From contig NZ_PDOF01000001.1 in assembly GCF_003226345.1 (NCBI RefSeq), forward strand, positions 62,001-126,000: a stretch of 64,000 nt of DNA, read 5' to 3'. The notes under the pieces are model-generated. The model ran no database searches, was not told where the DNA came from, and saw only the letters and a list, made by a program, of their open reading frames with translations. Of this stretch, positions 60,003 to 64,000 are shown in pieces (the first letter of the stretch is position 1; every line of letters begins with the position of its first letter). The position numbers and the translations under genes are program-made. This DNA is from Alteribacter lacisalsi. GTDB taxonomy: Bacteria; Bacillota; Bacilli; Bacillales; Salisediminibacteriaceae.

Positions 60003-60052
60003 ATCATTGTTTCCGGTTAGATTAATGATTTGTAAGAGGGAATTATAAAGAG

Positions 60053-60175
60053 GTAGGCGGTGACTCCGGCGGGAATAGCATCAGATGAAGATCCCGCAGG
60101 GCGATTTTCCCGAGGAGGCTGAAGCGATACCCGCGGAAAGCGTCCGCCTGGATCGTAATATAACAACACTCTTTA
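60053..60175. repeat. Family A repeat, copy 7
   Basis: GTAGGCGGTGACTCC, GGCGGGAATAGCATCAG, GAAGATCCCGCAGGGCG, GAGGAGGCTGAAGCGATACC, CGCGGAAAGCGTCCGCCTG. Same orientation as copies at 31758 and 60216. Confidence 0.85.
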
Positions 60176-60215
60176 AAAAATGGCTCTTTAAAACTTAATA
60201 TTGATATTTTCTATC

Positions 60216-60345
60216 GTTGTTGATTGAAGCGAGCGCGAGACACTCCTGCGGGAACAGCACCGGCTGAAGACCCCGCAGGGCGATCCTCCTGAGGAGGCTG
60301 AAGCGGTGCCCGCGGAAAGGGAGCGCAGTGAAGGAAATCAACAAC
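60216..60345. repeat. Family A repeat, copy 8 with TTGATT ends
   Basis: Perfect inverted ends GTTGTTGATT (60216-60225) and AATCAACAAC (60336-60345). Core: GACACTCCTGCGGGAACAGC, GAAGACCCCGCAGGGCG, GAGGAGGCTGAAGCGGTGCC and CGCGGAAAGGGAGCGC. The ends differ from the AGGCGG/CCGCCT type, defining a subfamily shared with 61874-62008. Confidence 0.85.
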
Positions 60346-60378
60346 AGACTTTAACAGAGCCTAAAAAATAATAAACCG

Positions 60379-60411
60379 AAAGAGAGTTGTATGCCGCAGC
60401 TCTCTTTTTTC
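60379..60411 (+). terminator. Terminator beyond the SEDS genes
   Basis: AAAGAGAG pairs with CTCTCTTT around a loop, ending in a T6 run, 26 bases before the next gene. Confidence 0.75.
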
Positions 60412-60436
60412 GGGATTGTAAAAGGAGGGATTTGCT

Positions 60437-61096
60437 GTGGCTGTATGGATCGGTTTTGGTTCTTTGGCAAAAGCGGTACGCCAGTTTGTTCCACGTGAAA
60501 AAAAGATCCGTGTGTATTCCCGGACAAAACAGGATCTGTCTAATTATGAAAATACCGAGTGGTGTTCACCAGAATCCTTTCATAAAGAAACGACGTTTGT
60601 ATTATTTTTGCCAAAACAGGGGATCCGTTCTTTCATGGAGGACTTTAATGACACCTTCTCAAAAGGGACAACCTTTTACTACACAGCGACCGGAATGATG
60701 AAAAAGGATATCGATTCACTCCTTCCTCCAGGTACAAAGGTGGTGCCGTGGAAATGGGTGACGCAGGCAGATGAACTGGCCCGGAGCGGAAAGGCTCTCG
60801 CAGTTACGGAATCAGAAGAAGAGGCTGCAAGGCTTGGGGAATTGTTCGGTAAAAAGATCAGAACGCTTGCCGGAAAAGAGGAAGATGTCCTGACTGTGAA
60901 TAAAACGGTTACGAAAGCCGCCATTGAAACAGCAATCCGGCTGCGGAGGGAACTTGACGCGCAGGGGATTGACCGTGAAATAATCGAACATGCTGTGAGA
61001 CAGATTATCCCCGGTGTGATCCGTGCCTATCAGGATGGAAAACTCGGAGGCTTTGGAAAGCAGGCTGCAAAGGAGCTGGAAAACGATGAGACTTGA
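60437..61096 (+). CDS. Rossmann-fold protein, possibly ProC-like dehydrogenase
   Basis: About 219 residues. The N-terminus MAVWIGFGSLAKAVRQFVP has a shortened GxGxLA-type dinucleotide loop and the next region (VRVYSRT-like IRVYSRTKQDL) fits an NADP pocket. The helical second half (VNKTVTKAAIETAIRLRRELDAQGIDREIIEHAVRQIIPGVIRAYQDG) resembles the oligomerising domain of pyrroline-5-carboxylate or ketopantoate reductases. No clear family assignment. The start is GTG 60437 with AAAGGAGGG. It overlaps the pseudouridine synthase gene by 11 bases. A near-perfect parS-like 16-mer lies inside at 60487-60502. Confidence 0.65.
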   Translation: MAVWIGFGSLAKAVRQFVPREKKIRVYSRTKQDLSNYENTEWCSPESFHKETTFVLFLPKQGIRSFMEDFNDTFSKGTTFYYTATGMMKKDIDSLLPPGTKVVPWKWVTQADELARSGKALAVTESEEEAARLGELFGKKIRTLAGKEEDVLTVNKTVTKAAIETAIRLRRELDAQGIDREIIEHAVRQIIPGVIRAYQDGKLGGFGKQAAKELENDET

Positions 61097-61826
61097 TAAA
61101 CTTCTGGCAAATACGGGCTTTGGATCCCGTAAGGAAGTAAAGAAAATGCTGAAAAAAGGCGGTGTGACCATTGACGGCGTGACTGTAAAAGACGGAAAAG
61201 CCCATGTGGATCCGGAGAAAGAAGAAGTAGCTGTCTTTGGAGATGTTCTTGCGTACAGGGAATTTATTTATCTGATGATGAATAAGCCGCAGGGTGTGAT
61301 TTCGGCTACAGAAGACCGGTCGGAACAGACTGTTGTTTCCCTTCTTGAAGAAGAAGATGCAATACTCGAACCCTTTCCGGTAGGCCGCCTTGATAAAGAT
61401 ACAATCGGACTGATGCTTCTGACAAACGACGGAAAACTGGCCCATCAGCTCACAAGTCCAAAGAAAAAGGTCCGCAAGCTTTATACAGCCACAATTGAAC
61501 GTCCCCTGCAGGATGAAGAGGCAGAGAAGCTGAGAACCGGGGTCACCCTCGATGATGGATATGAAACAAAGCCGGCAACCGTTGAGATTGAAGGAGAAGA
61601 GGACACAAAGATACGGATCGGAATTACAGAAGGAAAGTTTCATCAGGTCAAAAGGATGTTTGAAGCTGTCGGTCATAAGGTGATTTTTCTGAAGCGCGAT
61701 ACGATTGGGCCCCTTAAGCTGGATGAAACACTTGAGCCGGGAACCTACCGGGAACTCACAGACGAGGAACTGGCCGCCTTGAGAAGCGTTCATGCGAACG
61801 ATGATAACGGGGCGGCATCGGAATAA
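61086..61826 (+). CDS. 16S rRNA pseudouridine synthase, RsuA/YtzG type
   Basis: The protein has 246 residues. An N-terminal S4 RNA-binding domain (MRLDKLLANTGFGSRKEVKKMLKKGGVTIDG) is followed by the RsuA/RluB/E/F catalytic domain: MMNKPQGVISATED, then the catalytic-Asp motif PVGRLDKDTIGLMLLTNDG and KLYTATIERPL, then ITEGKFHQVKRMF. RsuA isomerises U516 of 16S rRNA; B. subtilis YtzG is the likely counterpart. ATG 61086 lies inside the end of the previous gene, so translation is coupled. Confidence 0.9.
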   Translation: MRLDKLLANTGFGSRKEVKKMLKKGGVTIDGVTVKDGKAHVDPEKEEVAVFGDVLAYREFIYLMMNKPQGVISATEDRSEQTVVSLLEEEDAILEPFPVGRLDKDTIGLMLLTNDGKLAHQLTSPKKKVRKLYTATIERPLQDEEAEKLRTGVTLDDGYETKPATVEIEGEEDTKIRIGITEGKFHQVKRMFEAVGHKVIFLKRDTIGPLKLDETLEPGTYRELTDEELAALRSVHANDDNGAASE

Positions 61827-61873
61827 AAAAACGGGTAAACCCCTACCGTAAAGCTCAGTGATGGTTTTACTGA

Positions 61874-62008
61874 GAGTTGATTGGAGCGAATGCACGACAC
61901 TCCTGCGTGAAGACCGCGTTCAGGGGAGACCCCGCAGGGTGTTTTTTCCCGAGGAGGCTCCCGAACCGCCCGCGAAAAGGGAGCGCAATGAGCGTAAATC
62001 AATAATTA
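61874..62008. repeat. Family A repeat, copy 9 with TTGATT ends
   Basis: AGTTGATTGGAGCGAATGC at the left and GAGCGCAATGAGCGTAAATC at the right form inverted ends; core ACTCCTGCGTGAAG, GAGACCCCGCAGGGTG, CCCGAGGAGGCTC, GCCCGCGAAAAGGGAGCGC. Same subfamily as 60216-60345. Confidence 0.8.
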
Positions 62009-62039
62009 ACTTTAACAAGCAGTAAATCGAGAGCTTAAT

Positions 62040-62065
62040 AAAAAACCTCCCGGCTGGCGGGAGGA
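62040..62065 (-). terminator. ytzE terminator
   Basis: On the minus strand CCTCCCG pairs with CGGGAGG and a T6 run follows. Confidence 0.88.
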
Positions 62066-62094
62066 AAGAGTCTGATCTATGTCTGATTTGTGGT

Positions 62095-62313
62095 TTATGA
62101 AGCTTTGATTCGTCGCCGGGTAGTTTCCCAGGTTCCCCGTGCTGGACTCGTAACGAGGTTGTTGTATTCCAGCACATTCAGATCCCGCTGAACCGTACGC
62201 GGGGTCGTTCCGAATTCTTCAACTAGTTCCAGTGTGGTGACCTGCCCCTTTCGCTTAATGAAAAGGTACATGGACTTAATTCGGGTCAGCATTCGGTCAG
62301 TCGAAGCTTTCAA
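62095..62313 (-). CDS. ytzE: Small DeoR-type helix-turn-helix protein YtzE
   Basis: The protein has 72 residues. It contains only the DeoR winged helix (RIKSMYLFIKRKGQVTTLELVEEFGTTPRTVQRDLNVLEYNNLV) and no sensor domain. It corresponds in size and sequence to YtzE of Bacillus, a stand-alone DNA-binding domain of unknown target, found near ytzG as here. AAAGGAGTGG precedes ATG 62313. Confidence 0.85.
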   Translation of the reverse strand: MKASTDRMLTRIKSMYLFIKRKGQVTTLELVEEFGTTPRTVQRDLNVLEYNNLVTSPARGTWETTRRRIKAS

Positions 62314-62364
62314 AAAACCACTCCTTTTGTAGTTTTCCCGGCCTGTTCTGATGGGGGAACGTAT

Positions 62365-62499
62365 ATGGATGCAGAGCAGGAAGGGTCAAAGTCTTCTTAC
62401 TTGCTTTACCTGGCGCAGTACATGATTCAAAAACGGAACAATATCGCTCCTTTGTCCTATATTTTAGCGGAGTCCAGGGTAAAGGTAAAGAGCAGGTAA
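62365..62499 (+). CDS. Possible small protein, 44 residues
   Basis: ATG 62365 lies 5 bases after GGGGGAAC, a good ribosome site, divergent from ytzE. The product (MDAEQEGSKSSYLLYLAQYM... ILAESRVKVKSR) has an acidic start, an amphipathic helix and a basic tail. I do not recognise it. It could be a true small gene or chance; the start context is the only strong evidence. Confidence 0.4.
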   Translation: MDAEQEGSKSSYLLYLAQYMIQKRNNIAPLSYILAESRVKVKSR

Positions 62500-62731
62500 G
62501 CGCTTCACCGTAAAAGTTATGTAAAAGTCCTGTGAATATTCTGTTAATAAAGGAATTTTATGGTCTGATATGATTTTTCAGGGTACAAATACAATCCTTG
62601 AGGCCGGGAAAAACGGGCGGGGAAAAGGAACAAGCCAACATAGCTGTATCATTCACCTGAATACGAAGGAAGTGTATTACCTGCAGCCTGCCCTTTTTCC
62701 TCAATGTTCCCATACCCTTAACATAGATCTT
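62500..62731. other. Gap between converging units
   Basis: No gene, no clear terminator for leuD, no repeat. A plus-strand frame from 62570 is antisense to the end of leuD and not coding-like. Confidence 0.4.
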
Positions 62732-63343
62732 TTATCGAATGATCTCCTGGTAGATTTTCTTTTTTTCATGCTCATAGGCGGTAATGTGATGATCGTACTC
62801 TTCGGTCAATGCAATATCATCCAAACCTTTTAAGAGCATTTCCTTTCGATAAGCATCTGTTTCAAATGAATAGGTGCTGCCCGCTTCATCGGTTACCAAT
62901 TGCTTCTCCAAGTCTACAGATAAGGATGAAGGATCACTTCCTGCCTGCTGAAATAAGGCTTCTACTTCTGATTCAGACAATTTGATAGGAAGGATCCCAT
63001 TTTTAAAGCAGTTATTATAGAAAATATCTGCAAAGGAAGGGGCAATGATCACCTTAAAACCATAATCCAGTAATGCCCAAGGGGCATGTTCACGCGATGA
63101 ACCGCAGCCAAAGTTATCTCTTGCGAGTAATATACTCGCCTCCTTAAATTCCGGTTTATTTAAGACAAAGGATTCATTAACGGATTGGCCGCCATCTTTG
63201 TAACGCCAGTCATAAAACAGAAATTGTCCGAATCCGGTTCGTTCAACTCGTTTTAAAAACTGTTTGGGAATGATCTGGTCAGTATCTACATTGGCTTTAT
63301 CCAGCGGAGCCGCGATTCCGGTATGCTGATTGACAGGTTCCAT
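62732..63343 (-). CDS. leuD: 3-isopropylmalate dehydratase, small subunit
   Basis: A 203-residue swivel-domain subunit. [30 protein letters not shown] at the start and the active-site motif [20 protein letters not shown] are diagnostic for LeuD. It isomerises 2- to 3-isopropylmalate together with LeuC in leucine synthesis. ATG 63343 directly abuts the leuC stop codon, with GGGAGTG upstream, so the subunits are translated together. The leuCD stretch is visibly richer in A+T than the genes to its left. Confidence 0.96.
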   Translation of the reverse strand: MEPVNQHTGIAAPLDKANVDTDQIIPKQFLKRVERTGFGQFLFYDWRYKDGGQSVNESFVLNKPEFKEASILLARDNFGCGSSREHAPWALLDYGFKVIIAPSFADIFYNNCFKNGILPIKLSESEVEALFQQAGSDPSSLSVDLEKQLVTDEAGSTYSFETDAYRKEMLLKGLDDIALTEEYDHHITAYEHEKKKIYQEIIR

Positions 63344-64000
63344 CTATTTCACACTCCCAACAGAGGCTAATTCACTGACATCGCAAAAACGTCCTTTAAT
63401 TGCTGCCGCCGCTGCTAATACAGGGCTTACCAGGTGCGTTCTGGCTCCTCGTCCCTGACGCCCTTCAAAATTACGATTTGAAGTGGAGGCACACCGTTTT
63501 CCCGGAGGCACAACATCAGGGTTCATGCTTAGGCACATACTGCAGCCTGATTCTCTCCATTCAAAGCCTGCTTTTTTAAATACATGATGCAGACCTTCCT
63601 GCTCTGCTTCCTTCTTTACTTTTTTAGAGCCAGGTACAATTAATGCAGTGACTTGTGAATGAACAGAGTGACCTTCAATCACCCTGGCTGCTTCACGTAA
63701 ATCTTCCAGTCTGGAATTCGTACAGGATCCGATAAATACATAGTCAATCTCAATATCAGTGATTTTAATTCCAGGCTGTAAACCCATGTACTCCAGGGCT
63801 TGATGAGCCGATTCTTTTTTGACCTCATTCTCCATCATTTCCGGATCCGGAACGTAATCGTGAATTCCTGCTCCCATAGATGGATTTGTTCCCCATGTGA
63901 CCTGCGGCTGAAGAGAGGAGACATCAAAGGTCACGACATGGTCATACTCAGCACCTTCATCTGTTTTCAGCTGATTCCATTCCTGAAGTGCTTCTTCAAG
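63344..64000 (-). CDS. leuC: 3-isopropylmalate dehydratase, large subunit (5' part outside window)
   Basis: The C-terminal 218 residues of LeuC; the frame continues past base 64000. Visible are [12 protein letters not shown], the first cluster-Cys motif [24 protein letters not shown], and the second [43 protein letters not shown], which supplies the other two cysteines of the [4Fe-4S] cluster. It is upstream of leuD in the usual leu operon order. Confidence 0.96.
   Translation of the reverse strand, partial: LEEALQEWNQLKTDEGAEYDHVVTFDVSSLQPQVTWGTNPSMGAGIHDYVPDPEMMENEVKKESAHQALEYMGLQPGIKITDIEIDYVFIGSCTNSRLEDLREAARVIEGHSVHSQVTALIVPGSKKVKKEAEQEGLHHVFKKAGFEWRESGCSMCLSMNPDVVPPGKRCASTSNRNFEGRQGRGARTHLVSPVLAAAAAIKGRFCDVSELASVGSVK

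Noticed and set aside
60053-60345. Tandem repeats as a CRISPR array
   Set aside because: Only two long (~125 bp) units with paired ends, different spacers in size and no cas genes; they are family A elements.
61005-61895. Minus-strand open frame (296 codons) opposite the pseudouridine synthase
   Set aside because: Antisense shadow of a well-supported gene. The composition is rich in Phe, Cys and His with no family match.
1-64000. Prophage, insertion sequence or defence island
   Set aside because: No transposase, integrase, phage structural, restriction or toxin-antitoxin genes were recognised anywhere in the window.

Overview
The window looks like chromosomal DNA of a spore-forming member of the Bacillaceae, probably a haloalkaliphile. 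Evidence: moderate G+C content, strong AGGAGG-type ribosome binding sites, SAM (S-box) and T-box leaders, and many genes recognisable as relatives of the Bacillus subtilis yt* region (ytkD, pckA, metK, ytoA, ytpA, ytqA/ytqB, leuS, ytfP, ytgP/murJ, ytzE, ytzG). Sporulation-associated families (YheC/D ATP-grasp, DUF2642) and very acidic exported proteins fit the same picture. I see no rRNA, tRNA, CRISPR array, prophage or transposase.

Layout. 1-9.2 kb: 3' end of a CWB2 cell-wall-binding protein, an oxidoreductase, a sugar dehydrogenase lipoprotein, membrane proteins, a tiny acidic lipoprotein, a CstR-like regulator and a YitT-family membrane protein. 9.4-13.1 kb: complete fructose operon (fruR-fruK-fruA). 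13.4-23.0 kb: a methionine cluster under three S-box leaders: metX; a MetY fused to a CoA-binding domain; an SsuABC/NrtABC-type ABC importer; an AcsA-like acyl-CoA synthetase; and a homoserine dehydrogenase. 23.3-31.5 kb: small acidic or membrane proteins, arsB, a polysaccharide deacetylase, fdhE-mobA, an MFS pump and a YtkD-type Nudix hydrolase. 31.9-44.5 kb: pckA, S-box-metK, a glycosyltransferase and PAP2 phosphatase, ytoA, ytpA, an AEC transporter, ltaE-mnmL-mnmM and an MFS protein. 44.5-55.4 kb: T-box-leuS, divergent nsrR/hmp with a perfect NsrR-type palindrome, an AGCS symporter, ytfP, a proC homologue, a YjbQ-family gene and murJ. 55.6-64 kb: divergent yodB-like regulator and wrbA, two tandem SEDS (FtsW/RodA) genes, a dehydrogenase-like gene overlapping an rsuA-type pseudouridine synthase, ytzE, and leuD/leuC (leuC runs off the end).

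How genes may work together. The most notable unit is the methionine cluster. Homoserine dehydrogenase makes homoserine. MetX acetylates it with acetyl-CoA. MetY swaps acetate for sulfide, and the AcsA-like enzyme could turn the released acetate back into acetyl-CoA. A CoA-binding domain fused to MetY and an adjacent importer suggest coupling to the CoA pool and to an external substrate. The steps are established for the families; the recycling circuit is my inference.

Intergenic regions are rich in repeats. Family A is a ~110-130 bp GC-rich element with inverted ends, present in about twelve full or partial copies. Two copies carry the same ~90 bp internal module. Family B is a ~130 bp inverted-repeat element with the core words GGGACATAAG and AATCCGAACAA.
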